Shown here piece after piece: positions 46,324-59,000 of a stretch of 64,000 nt of DNA. Position 1 is the first letter of the stretch; every line of letters starts with the position of its first letter. The translations under genes were made by a program, and so were the position numbers. Source of the stretch: Tubiluchus corallicola (taxonomy: Eukaryota; Priapulida; Priapulimorpha; Priapulimorphida; Tubiluchidae). The notes below the pieces were generated by a model. The model saw nothing but the letters and a program-made list of their open reading frames with translations, made no database searches and was not told the DNA's origin. The DNA lies in NCBI GenBank assembly GCA_030141605.1, contig JAQGDQ010000612.1:62001-126000 (forward strand), written 5' to 3'.

Positions 46324-49300
46324 TCAGTCATCATTGTCAACATTCACTGTCTGCAACCCTGAAAGAAAATAAACAAACAAACGATAAATAACAAGCACTA
46401 ATAGTCTACAAATGAATAAAGCAAAAGAAGGTGGAATTAAGGATAAGATAAAAAGGTCACCTTTTATACGGACCGTAATGTATTAGAAATGTAGACACAC
46501 TCATTTACCCATAAATCTAGTATTCAAATGACAAACTCTGTGTTTTTCCGGATAATCTGGACTAAAACCTGCCTTTGAAAGGCATGTCAGAACCTCTCTA
46601 GATGACAACTTATAATTTTTGATACACTAAAATAAATACATTATCTTCAAAATGGTGACAGCAAAGCAAACGGTTTGACAGAATATTTTAGTGCAGGATG
46701 TCAGAAAATGATAGCTTTGTTATATTTAAAGTCATCACAGGTAGAGAAAAGTGTTCCAACCATAAATCAAGCTCATCCAGATACGACTAACAAAGTTCGT
46801 CAAGTTTAATGAATTTCTTATGAAAACTTTAATGAAACGTTGCAAATTGCGCACGTGATTTCTGCACACTTGAAGTTATCAATGCCACGTCAAATTTTAC
46901 AACTTGTCCAGCTGTAGGTGCACACATAGATCAGCTGAGGACAGTAATGTCTACAGTAAGTGCAGAAACATTCAGGCTTACCCTTGAAGTTTGTCACAGG
47001 AACGAACGTAACAAGCGTGTAAAGTTTATGAACGGAATCTTCATCTTCGTTTCTCTTTCTCGCTAGGCGGACACGAACTCTGTACGGTACATTTCTGTCG
47101 TAGAAAAAGCAAAATGGAGTTTGTTAAGTTTACATAACTTTATAAGATGTATTATAGTACATTATTATGTTTTGTACATACAGTAAGTCCCCACTTAACG
47201 ACTTCCCGTTTAGCGACGTTTTGTTTTAACGACATTGAACATTTGACACCTTTTTTCATTTAACGACTCACGTTTTATTTTAACAACAATTTTTTCCCTT
47301 TGCTGAAAACCAATTTTAATTTATCAACAACTTTTTTACTTAATTTGAAGCATTAAAATGGCACATATTGGGTTATTCTGTTTTAAAAGTGCATTAGTAA
47401 TGTATAAACAGTGCAATTATTATACGTTTTTGCCTCGTGACTGACTACTTTACTAGCTGCCATTTCTATAAAGCGAGACCTGTGAACAAACCTTGTGCAA
47501 GGAATTCTACCTGCAGCTGTTCCTATAGCAACCAGACTACATAGTAATGTGGTAGACACAGTGCTTTGATATGATAAAATTTCCAAGGTCATCTCATGCA
47601 GCGCTTGGCCTTGATTCTGTAGTGTTTATTGTTTAATGGCTACCTAAGTTTAAACCTTAATGAAAGAGAAATCACTAGCTAGGTACATATAGGTAAGAAA
47701 GTTAGGTGATTTGAGGCGGAAAGAAATAGACTAGTAGAAGACATAAAGAAACTTATACATTGCCTAATTGATATGATTGAAGTAGCATTGATTTTTGTCT
47801 ATGTTCCCCGATTGTTTTACATTACTTTCTATAGAAATTTTGGTTTCGTTTAACGACATTTTGCTTAACGTCACGTTTTGCTGGAATGCATTAGTGTCGT
47901 TAAACGAGAACTTACTGTAGCGTGAACTGGAATTGTTAGTGAAGAGTGAAATACATCACAGAATATTTCACACGAGACTTTACACGATTTACAAGACACG
48001 CATCTCATGTCCGTTTCTAGGCAAAGTCGCTTACTGCTATTAATGAGAGATCTAATCTAAACACCAGTACCTCTACCAGAACAGTTGCTCATTTTATAGG
48101 ATGACATAAATGATATAGGTTCCACTCCTGCCACAAGCACTGAACACTAAGTAGGCCCTACTACTGAGTGCCAGATCATGGTCTGTAGTAACCTGAACTA
48201 CAGAAAGCAGATTATGCATTACCTGATGCCCTTGGACCATATGTGCTTGTTCAGCCTCGTATCAACTCGTATGTCGGGGGTTCCCATCTGCTTTTCAGCA
48301 AATCTGCGGATTTCTTCAATGGCACGTGGTGCCCTCTTCTTAAAACCTCTGAAACGAAAACGAAACACGACGTCACATAGACAACATAAAGTTCAACTTG
48401 ATTGCAAACTATATAATCAACAACGAAAATAATTACAAATGACAATTTTGACCACATTTGAGGAGACGATTTACATGTTTAATTGATGCAAGATTACTTT
48501 CCAAACTTGGCACAAAAATGAAGTCCCTCTAGTGTGCATTTAGTGAATTAATAGCTGGGCAATGAAAACATTGAGAACGTCTACAATACATATAATACTG
48601 GCATATTGATTTTTTAGTGAATCGTATGAAAATGCAGAAATTTAGTTTCTTGTTAAACACATTTTTTTGTTTCATTCAACAACCAACTAAATACAGTGGG
48701 GCAAAAGTTCACAAAACTGCTCTTTCAGATTAAAGGTTTCGGTCACTCGACCTTCGTCGGCTGATTTGCAGTAAATAGACAGCTACACATTTTCTAGAAC
48801 AATTTTATGGACATTTGCGAAACAGCAAGACTCACAAGAGAGCATTCAATTACGAAGAAAAGTCTAATGCATTTAAATTTAAGGTGGACGTCCCCAAAGA
48901 ATTTTAAATAAATTAGGTAAATGTAATGCTAAATAATGTAACTTTGTATGGAAAATTCTATGGGACATACTTTAAAGCCCGTTTCTTTCCTTTTAAGTAA
49001 ATTTAACCAATTAGTTAACCAATTTTAGTTTGACAACATAATTCCAAATTATTTCACTTACAGGGTTAAGAAATTTTAATATTTGCATCTACAGGTTTCT
49101 CGCACGTACAATATTTACAAGCCCATTAACTTTTACAACATAACATGAAAGCGTTGCACATTGGTATTGAAAGTTTCTACAGAGAGCAGTTTCCCGTATG
49201 ATTTCCCATTTCTTCCCGTATCAATTGCTACAAGTTAATACTGACAGGTGGTGCAGACTAGCATGGGAATTCAGTCTGTTTGGCCATGTGGATTGATAGC

Positions 49301-50200
49301 TAAATGGCTAGAGCGTTTGGTGTGAAACCAGAAGTTCTGGGTTCGAATTCTAGGCTCGGTGCCTTCCTCTTTAATTTAATTGTTGATTAGTAGCTTTTTC
49401 AAGTGCTGCACTTTACAAAGAATATAGCACAAACTGCATGAGAACTGCAAATAGGATGGCTTGCCTCTTGAGCAAATTTTTCTAAATTGCCATTCGGCTT
49501 TTTCCTAACAACCAATCAGCACGTTTTGTTTTCTTTTGACGGGCATTATTTTAGCAACTATGCATTTGAATTTCAATAAAAACTGCTGCATTCATTCAAT
49601 CTTATGCACAGGACTTCATTAATGCCAGAAAAGCTCAGTGTTTTCTAAGAAGAATCGCCCTGTAAGGTACTTTTTCACACAAATGATTCTAAACAAAGCC
49701 AATGACGAATCAGGTTAAGCAGTTATAGTAACAAGATGAAGGTATCACAAGAGAAACAGAATTCATACGACTAAAATAATTTGTTATTACACAGAGGCTA
49801 ACACTTTTCCTGAAGTGCTAATGCTGACAGGGAAAGCAGCATTTCTGTGTCTAGGAATGTCCAGCGTAAGCGTACCAGAAAAACAAGTAATACAAGCAAA
49901 CCACTGGCATAGCAAACAATGACATAACCTCAGGGAGCATTTTTTATCAAAATGGGAATAAAAAGATCGTTCATGTAAGACCATCAACAAGCAACAGACT
50001 ACAGGTTAATGCCAAAAATGCTCATTATTATTTTTCAGCAACACTAAGCATTAATATAACACTTAAGTTTATATTATAAGATAAACCATGAAATCTTACA
50101 TGCCATGCAACCGTTTGTGCAAATGTATCGTGTATTCGCGTGTGATCACTTCACTGATAGCAGACTTGCTCTTCTTCTCCCCTTTCTTTGTCTTCGCCAT
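46324..50200 (-). CDS. RPL31: 60S ribosomal protein L31 (eL31)
   Basis: This protein is a component of the large ribosomal subunit near the exit tunnel. The coding exons in transcript order are 50100-50200, 48223-48348, 46982-47094 and 46324-46358, with phases that agree and 124 residues. The sequence starts [20 protein letters not shown] and continues [57 protein letters not shown] and [10 protein letters not shown]-stop. It is nearly full-length identical in layout to animal eL31 (about 125 residues). The first coding exon begins exactly at the ATG after GCATTTGCAG, so a non-coding first exon must lie upstream. Intron 2 (47095-48222) carries a TIR element. An ATTAAA on the minus strand at 46272-46277 is a possible poly(A) signal. 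Confidence 0.97.
46368..46373 (+). promoter_or_regulatory. Candidate poly(A) signal for the 442-residue ORF
   Basis: This is the first canonical AATAAA on the plus strand after the stop at 46181-46183. Use of it would make the transcript overlap the last coding exon of RPL31 on the other strand. Confidence 0.35.
46500..46981. other. RPL31 intron 3, remaining sequence
   Basis: The last RPL31 intron (46359-46981) is AT-rich. No additional gene or repeat is recognised. Confidence 0.5.
47181..47917. mobile_element. TIR element with TA target site (Tigger/pogo-like MITE)
   Basis: Left end CAGTAAGTCCCCACTTAACG, right end CGTTAAACGAGAACTTACTG, flanked by TA (47179-47180 and 47918-47919). It is 737 bp, in RPL31 intron 2. 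ACGACATT-type words recur near both ends. No intact transposase frame was found. Confidence 0.82.
48905..49010 (-). mobile_element. Interspersed repeat family A, short fragment
   Basis: The stretch TGCTAAATAATGTAACTTTG, then TGGAAAATTCTATGGGACAT, then a T-rich CTTTCCTTTTAAGT matches the reverse complement of the family A middle section. It lies in the second intron of RPL31. Confidence 0.5.
49300..49368 (+). repeat. tRNA-like sequence, probably a tRNA-derived SINE head
   Basis: TAGCTAAATGGCTAGAGC resembles an A box and GGTTCGAATTC a B box, with a plausible T arm and a five-pair anticodon stem. The acceptor ends do not pair and position 33 would be G, so this is not a functional tRNA. A SINE head or tRNA pseudogene is the better reading. 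Confidence 0.5.
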
Positions 50201-50235
50201 CTGCAAATGCCAAAAAATAAATGCACAAGTCTTAT

Positions 50236-50480
50236 GTGAACGAGTAAATGGTGCAAAAGTATGTATGTTGAACTTTTAGAGATTTCACAGTCACTGGTGC
50301 AAAAGCATGTATGTTGGACTTTTACAGATTTCACAGTCACTAGTGAAAAAACGTGTATGTTAGACTTTTAGAGATTTCACAGTCACTGCTGCAAAAGCGT
50401 GTATGTTGGACTTTTATAGATTTCACAGTCACTGCTGCAAAAGCGTGTATGTTGGACTTTTAGAGATTTCACAGTCACGG
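50236..50480. repeat. 46-bp minisatellite, about 5 copies, in the RPL31 5' UTR intron
   Basis: TGTTGGACTTTTAGAGATTT followed by CACAGTCACTGCTGCAAAAGC repeats with a period of about 46 bp. On the transcribed minus strand several units contain CTTTTGCAG, a decoy acceptor. The array begins only about 35 bp upstream of the real acceptor at 50201. Confidence 0.92.
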
Positions 50481-51203
50481 ACTCTAAGCAAGTACAGTGT
50501 AAGTTGCCTGTAAGTCTAGAAAGTACAGCAGTTTTTACCTTACTGATATGAATATCTTACCTAGCAAATGCGTTATTGACAAAACAATTACCTAACGATG
50601 GACCTCTTCCTAGAGCTGTAATTGGTCACTACAATTGGCTCTTGTAAAGTTATAAAAATAGAAACGTTTCTCTACATGCCCACATTAAACACAATAGTCA
50701 ATATATAGGTTGTTCTAACAAAATGTGTGTTAGACGGCGGCACTGTACTGTACTATAAAAGCTGTTTTGACTTTCCGTACGTTGTGTGCACAGAATTTTT
50801 TGTTTTATTTTTTTAATCTATCAGAAAAGTTTCAACAATAAATAAAATTTCAACTACTACTTATCGGTCCCCAACCCAAACCTAAATAATGTATCTTGCA
50901 GTAGTAACCAGCACACAATTATTCACTTCTTGTAAACCAAATCCTGATTTCTTTCAAGTAGGACTTTAGGTACACCAAAGTTCAGATTTTAAAATCAAAA
51001 TAATATTGTGTTATTATGCAAGGAATGTCTATCTGATTACATGTACGTCTGTTAGTGTGAAGATGCCAAACTTTCATCAGGAAATATACGGCTTATGTTA
51101 AAATAATGATTACCGTGCATTATCAGTCAAAAAAACTGTAACGGATGGATGAGAAAATAACTATAATTCTCTGATTTTTTTAGACTGAAACATTAGTACT
51201 TAC

Positions 51204-51232
51204 TACCGATACACAGCAATCGATGAAAAAGG
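51204..51232 (-). other. RPL31: Predicted 5'TOP non-coding first exon of RPL31
   Basis: On the minus strand, CCTTTTTCATCGATTGCTGT then GTATCGGTA runs directly into a perfect GTAAGT donor (51203 downward). A C followed by a pyrimidine run at the 5' end is the TOP signature of ribosomal protein mRNAs, and a tiny leader exon with the next exon starting at ATG is common for them. It lies about 1 kb upstream of the first coding exon. Confidence 0.55.
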
Positions 51233-53056
51233 AATAGAACTGTCATTGCGCCATCTATGTTAGACTTTGTAACCTAACGACGCAGCACCCTCTACACTCC
51301 AAAACTTCAACTTCAACCACTCTCACCAATTTTGAGCACCTTTATCATCATCGTTATTTTTAATGTATTACTACTTACATTAAAAATGCCACCAATTTGT
51401 TCTTTGATAAAAAAACATTATATCTGATGCATTTACAAAATTGTTTTGTAGTTTATTGATAACAACAAATAAACAAACCATGTAAACACACATACATCTT
51501 ACTTTACAAACCCGAAATATAGTTCATTGGAAAATCCTAATTATTAATAAAATTCAACGATCAAAATTATTCAAATTATAACAGGAAACTAACCACACCA
51601 GTTATATTTCAAGCTATACAACTATACAGCACCTTAACAGTGATTATTTTAGTATTTTACATACAGTAAATACATTACAATAGAGCAAGGCAACTTGAGA
51701 AAATGCCAGTTATTATTAGTTAGCAATGAAATATTTTCTACAAAGCTAAAGTTAATAAAAAAATATAAAGCCGATAATGGAATCTGCTATACAAGGCCAT
51801 CATATATGTTCTGCAAGCCGATGTCTAACTTTTGTGTATACCGAGTTTTCTATTCAGAATTTTCTCTGACAACACCGTCACATTTCTACAGTGAAATTTT
51901 GGCAAATGAATAATGCACAAAATATAACTAAAGAATGATTTAAAAACCCTGGCAAATAAAAGACAATTTTTATATAGTCACAAATCATTAATCGTTTCTT
52001 CCATTATCATTTTGATTCAAAAATCTGTTAACTTGTTCGAAAATTTGTGCTACCATAAATTCTAAAAAATTGTGCTAGATGTAATGCTCTTGATCCTAGA
52101 AGTTGAAACAAGTTTATATATGTGCCCATGATCAGCTGAGCAGTATCACTAGTATTAATATTTTTATAAAAATTATCATAAGCTGTTATTGATCATCGCT
52201 GTACTAAATGCTAAACCACAAATGAATATTTTAAAGATGCTACATACTGTATAAGGTAATATCAAATTCCTCGAACACATGTAACAAACACACAGCTGAG
52301 TATTTACAGCCAGGCACAAACCACGAATGATGATAATAAACTCGCGTGATTGTATCTCATCGTTCTAAACTCTTACTTAATGAACTGTAATGAAGAGCAA
52401 ATTGTTTGTTCACAACAATGTTTTTACAAATGTAACAGGAAACAAAATCATGGCATATGTACAAATGATTACATACTACATGCTATGTACATAGCTGATT
52501 GTAGAAATTTCAGAATTTATAACAATATAGCTCAAGAATAATGAGTTTTACAGTTTATTGACAAGGCTAAAATCAGGTGTTGGAAGAAGGAAATTAAGGC
52601 ATTAGAAGAAAAAGGGCCAATTTCCATTTAGTACCAAACCTTGATATGTGATGAAAATTCGTTCACAAGACACACACCGTGTACAAAGTATATAAATGCT
52701 CCAGAATTTAATTGCTGTTCATGTTAAAATTGGTCAGTCAAGAATCAGCATTTGAAAAATCAGTCTGCCATTAATAAGGCTAATTAATCTTCAAGCAAAA
52801 TCGATTTACAATGTTGATTGTTTTGGCACAAAAGGTCTGGCAAGATCTTGATTATCTGAATGTGTTTACCCTGTTTCTTAGACCTGATTGTACATTTGTA
52901 AAGCATGATATCTTCATTACTAGTCATATTCAAAAAACACCAACCATTATTATGACAGTTGAAATAATCTCACTGTGTGAAGCTAAGCAGCATCCTATAG
53001 TTTAATATAATACACCTTGATATGTAGAAAAAATTAGACACAAACATCCGCTACGG
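51233..53056. other. Interval between RPL31 and the ClC channel; contains the channel 3' UTR
   Basis: AT-rich, with no further ORF of note. The RPL31 promoter should lie just above 51232. A minus-strand AATAAA at 52554-52559 (TTTATT on plus) could end the channel mRNA, giving a 3' UTR of about 0.5 kb. Confidence 0.45.
52554..52559 (-). promoter_or_regulatory. Candidate poly(A) signal of the ClC gene
   Basis: AATAAA on the minus strand, about 500 bp after the TGA at 53057-53059. Other AT-rich variants exist nearby, so this is one candidate. Confidence 0.35.
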
Positions 53057-56000
53057 TCATGAAGATGGGCTGTTTGGCCCACGAGACTCAGACGGGGTGA
53101 TGGAAAACCTCTTTCCACTCGGTCCCATGACCGTTCCCTCTTCGTTTCCACTGGAGTTGATGGAATCCAGCGTTTCCGATTCTGACATGAGTTCCGGAGA
53201 TGGGGAGGAAGCGGGCACAGGCTTCGAAGATATGAAGCTGGATGGCGCTTCTGCCTGGTTTTCTGGATTACTAGTGCCTTCTATAGCCTTCCGCACCTGC
53301 CACACACAAAAAATCAATAACTAAATACTGAGAAACATGCACTTTCAGAGGTTTGCTTCACTAAATTATACAAGATGTGAGAAATTTCTATATAATGTGG
53401 AAAAGTAATCATTTGTCACTAACATGCCTTCTGTACAAAAAAAAACACAACAAAATGTAAGTTTTACATAATTTAATTCAATTCAATTTTATTTCAGCAT
53501 TAAAATTGCCATACCAATGCACTACAAAAGATGAAAAACCACACAAACACACAAAATACTAACTCTACTAATTACATGCAGCAACAAAAAATATTAAAAT
53601 CTACCCACACCAAATAAGGATGCCCACAAAACAAAAAAAACATCAGCAAAACACGTACATGAATGGAAGGTACCTTCTATTCATATTTTAAAACAAAATA
53701 GATACAAATGTTAGACAAGAAAAATGTTTATTTTTTCATTAACTGTACGGAAGCCAGACGTTGTCACAGCTATGGTCTTAATGTGTTGGTGGAATCAAAA
53801 TGTTACATAAATTGTTGTAAATTTTTATGTGATGGATAGATATAGAATAAGTTTGAGACAGCGAAAAGGACATAATTCAAATAAAATAAATATGTCTCAA
53901 AAAATAAACAATCACAAACCTCTTTGAGCGAACAGACTCCAACCAGTCGACCAATGGCTGTGACGTAAGCCAACTGTAACCCCAGCAGTGAAAATAACGA
54001 ATGAACCTGAAATCAACAATAATACTACTCACTGCACAACTACTGAAAAGCTTAATAGAAACCTGCGAAAGTTTATCACAGAGACTAATTACAATAATAA
54101 TTTATTTTAGTGCCACTTACAGAAGCTGGTAAAATTGATGAAAGTGATGAAAAAATTAAAATCGTATAGATAAAAATGATAAATATGATCACAAACATAC
54201 CTAAAAGCAATCTTTAATAAGCCTTTTCGCAGCTTTGTTATGCGCACGCGCAGTTGCTGTAGGTCAAAGCTTAAGTGTATCACAGCAACAAGTCTTAACT
54301 ACAACAGTCACTTGACGTGTGGGTAAAGCAAAGCCGTCTGTTGAACCAGTTCAGTAATGTCAGCTGTTTTACACAGACTTTACTTATGCATTAGTCCGTG
54401 CATAGAGTGATTTACTAGCAGAATCTTGCTTGCGAACAAGAAAAAATGAATTAGGTAAGGTGCTAGATGGCTGCTAAATCATGTTAAAACTATTACTATT
54501 AGAAAATGAAGGTGCTGAGAGGCATTGTCAAGTGTACACAAATGCTGCCTGGTACACTTAACCTTTGACCTTTTTACGATCACCATCAATCACTGGAACA
54601 GTGAAAAGGCTTATTACAAGGATGACAGTTATGGCACAAAAACAATGGAGACTAAGACAAAAATGAACAGTTTTTCTCATTGATTGAGTTACTGAATGCT
54701 CAAGAGTTACAACTATACACTCATATCTCAGTTTGTCGGACCTTGCTTTTACTGATATCGGAAATTTCGGACAAAATCTGGTCCATTAAAAAGTCCTGCA
54801 TACTACAGACACAGTCCGATATTTCGTAAGTCGACCGCTAGTTGGCGGGCCTTCACTGTACATCCTGGAATACCCTGTATAACCTGTATATCCTTACATC
54901 CAAGCAGCATGTAACGACATGTATGTAGCTTGTATGCCAGCATATTTAGTGGTTTAATCAGCGTGTGTAAGTGGTTTAGAATCAATTATGCAGAATTATT
55001 TGAGTCAATTGTCCACAGTTTTTATATAGTTTTGCATAGGAGTGGCCCGTACTAGACATTTTGACAATTAGGCAATTGATTCTACACTACCGTGAGCCCA
55101 CTATATTAGCTTACAATCGGTAAATACGGACAATCACCAAATTCGGACCGACGTCTCCCCAGTCATGTCCGACAAACCGAGATATGAGTGTATAATGTAT
55201 TTTTACATAGTTTGCAATTTTGTTTCTTAGCTCTAGTGTATTTTCTGACTGATAATGAAGCCGGGCATCTTTAAAAATATTCATATATAAGGTATGAGTT
55301 TTTTGTTGCTGGTCATTGTGAAATTACATTTCCCAACTAAGAAGTTTGCACGAGAATCGACAAAAGCGCAAACAAATTAAAGCCATCTGAACTAAAAATG
55401 CAAGCAAGCAAAAAGGAAAGCACTGACCTTGTACAAGGAGGTCCGCTCCACGAGTTGGAAGGGGGCGGGGTCGATGTGGCACAAGGAAAAATCAAGCACC
55501 ATCCGCAGTTGTTCCTCCTCCCACTGCTTTTGCTGAAAGACATGAGAAATTAATCACCTTAATGATATGACACTTAATGATATCAGCATCAATGTCTCGA
55601 AGAGTCGTACAGCTAAGATCCTTCTGCTAGTACAGTGGTTCCCAAACTTTCTCGGAACGTTACCCAAATCGGGAAACCCGGTCGTGTCCATTACCCCCCA
55701 CCTAGTACTACTTCTCCAACTTAAAAAGTAAACACACGTATATGCCACAAGCAAGCAAAATTATTTATGTTTGCTCGTGACATAAATAAATTTTCAGGTA
55801 TTGTTGTTGTATTGTTGCCAAAACAACAGATAGTAATAGGGGCCTAGCTTTCTTTAAACTCTAAAGGCTGTGCAGAAATGTCGATAGAGAAGAAACCAAA
55901 GAAACAATCGTGAACTTTGACTTCTCCCCAGGATCGCATCAGAGATCGTGGGAACGTGCGAATGATGGACCCCATGACACAGTGTTGCCTGCTGGAGGCA

Positions 56001-59000
56001 GTCTCTTCAAGAAGAAAACTATGTAAAATGCATTCCGAGCGAAGTTTTAAAAATTTTCAGAGGGGTGCCCGTTACCCCCCAAAAAAACCCATATTACCCC
56101 CGGGGGGTAATTTACCCCTACTTTGGGAACCACTGTGCTAGTACAACCCTATCACCCGTAGCACACAGTATTAACATTCTATTCAGTTTACTATGCATGA
56201 GTTGAAGCCACTGTTTCATGTATTCTAAGTCTAGGGATTCATCGAGAAACAGAAACGTAACAAACAAAAGTTTTTAGTATTCTGATCGTCATTTATGATA
56301 TATATATGAATTCTATGGCTTGACATGTCAGCACTATTTATATGTGTGCTTGCATAGTCAATAAGTCGGCTATTAAGCTTTTCTAGCTATTCACATACCC
56401 TGAATCTCCATTTCATGAAAATAATTTTGATACCAAGTTCATCTCTCTATGTTATTTCTATGCTGAAATTATCCACGTTGAATTTGAAGTGCACGCTATG
56501 CAGTGAAAAACATAATCTTGAGAAAATCGCTTTTAAAATTAGCCATTGTTTTTTTGTCGCGTCTCTACAAAACACTTAGCAACTGTATGAAAGTGTGGTT
56601 GCTATGGACTTTACAAGAGCACATTGAAGTTATGTTTAAATCCAGTTTATGGTTCTTCCTGATGAAGATTTGCGCTTGTGAACAGAAAAAACCTGAAGCA
56701 AAATGACTGCTTCAACGAGCTACTATCGGAGTTTGAAAATACAAGTTTTTTGCAATCGCGGTACTAGTTTCTAGGCAGAGAAATGGGTTCAGATTATAAA
56801 ATTATATTTTTAGTATTTGAACATTTTCTTGAAAATTTGATGCTAGAATATAAAAGTCCAATATATTTAGCATTTGTTTTCATGAAAAATAAAAAACTAA
56901 CATTTGACCAAAAATTTTGGTGTATTCTACTTTGAAGCATCGTAACGTAGTTTTAACTATGCCAACTTATGGACGGTTTTGGTTTGCAAGCATACATATA
57001 GTGAATTACAACTATTTAAATCTGGTATTCAATCTTATTAAGAAAAATTAATAATAAGCATCCAATAAGCATAAAATGATCAGAAAAAGACAGGATGACA
57101 ACACAACTAGTGAGCAGCTTATGAATATATGGAGCACAGTGTGGTACAGTCAAACCTCATTATAATGGCATGGTCTGGGACACCACCAAACATGGCTCTA
57201 TAGTTGGGTTGGCGGTAAGACGAGGTTCATCAAATATCAAAGCCATTCTACTGTGCAACCTTGATCTTGTTTCCTAGTTAACTTTAATATGTGACAAATA
57301 GTATAATATTATTATACCTACAACAATACATGTCTTATACTGTACATTTTTGCTGCATTAACAATACACATGTAGTTCTATGGTGGTATCTTGCAAAACT
57401 TTTACATAAGTCAACATGGAGAAGCAATCTTGTGAAATACTGGTTAATTAGCCTGCTCACACACCCAACGTAACATTACTGGATGATTAAGACCATAAAT
57501 AGCCGCCACATATAACTTGACCTTGAGTTAATAGCCGTTAAATTCACATCAGTTCAGTACTGAACCATACGCTATGAACCTCATGTAGTCTAAAATGCTC
57601 TTTGTTCAAAACCCAGCATTCACTTTCATACAGTCACTTGCAACAAGACCTAAATTCACATCAGTTCAGTACTGAACCATACGCTATGAACCTCATGTAG
57701 TCTAAAATGCTCTTTGTTCAAAACCCAGCATTCACTTTCATACAGTCACTTGCAACAAGACCTAAATTCACATCAGTTCAGTACTGAACCATATGCTATG
57801 AACCTCATGTAGTCTAAAATGCTCTTTGTTCAAAACCCAGCATTCACTTTCATACAGTCACTTGCAACAAGACCTAAATTCACATCAGTTCAGTACTGAA
57901 CCATACGCTATGAACCTCATGTAGTCTAAAATGCTCTTTGTTCAAAACCCAGCATTCACTTTCATACAGTCACTTGCAACAAGACCTAAATTCACATTAG
58001 TTCAGTACTGAACCATACGCTATGAACCTCATGTAGTCTAAAATGCTCTTTGTTCAAAACCTCATCATTCATTTTCATACAGTCACTTGCAACAAGATCT
58101 AAATCTTAACTGAAACACCATAAAAAGTTTTTCTGCTCAGTGGTCACTGTTTTTCACAAGTGACCGCATGTTTTTCCAACACAATGGCTGTTTTTCAGCA
58201 ACAATTCATTGTACTTTATCTTGGCTGGCTTTCTAACGGGGTAAATTTATTATGTACAACAGACTTTTGGCGCAGCAGATACGTTGGCAGATTGCAGTAG
58301 GCAAGGTTGGCGGTACTTGCTATCGGCTTTATTGCAAGACTGGCGTTATAACGGGGGGTATAACGATATTCGACTGTACTTAAAAGAAAGCAGGCCAAAT
58401 TTTCACACCATACCGTATGGTCCTCTGACTTAAGAAAAAAAATAATCAATAAAATACTATTGAATTAAACTGTATCAGTAAAAACTATCAACCTACCTCC
58501 TCTTCCGGTAAATCAATAACTCTTAGGACGTCTTCGGGCTGTAAAAAACATTTAGTTAAATTAACATATAGTTAACTTTTATATTTACACTCACGAAGAC
58601 AAAATTTAACAGCACAAGTTAGAAAAATAGCTCTATAAACTGTGATTCATGTCAGAAATTGCTGCCTAGTAAGTAAAGTATTCTATGCCAAGCAAGGTGC
58701 TTGGCCTAGTAGTTGTGATGTCTTGTTCGGCTGCCATTGTTCAGACTGCTACCGAGGCTGGTCAGTGACTGGATGAGTGACCCACTACGATTCTCATTCG
58801 TCACGTTGATTTCGGCTGTTTGCTTCATAGAGAACATGGAAGGAAGACTCCAGTTTAAAGTCAGATAATCTTGAAAGAATGTTTTGTGTGCTTCAAAGTT
58901 GTTTCCAAGAAAAAGCAATGCTACCGATAATTTTTTATGCGAAGCAAAACCAGTGGTTATTCAGGTGAAGATTGTATAATTGAAAAATGAAAATGTTAAT

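Noticed and set aside
49300-49368. Functional tRNA gene
   Set aside because: A- and B-box-like sequences exist, but the acceptor stem does not pair and the anticodon loop lacks U33.
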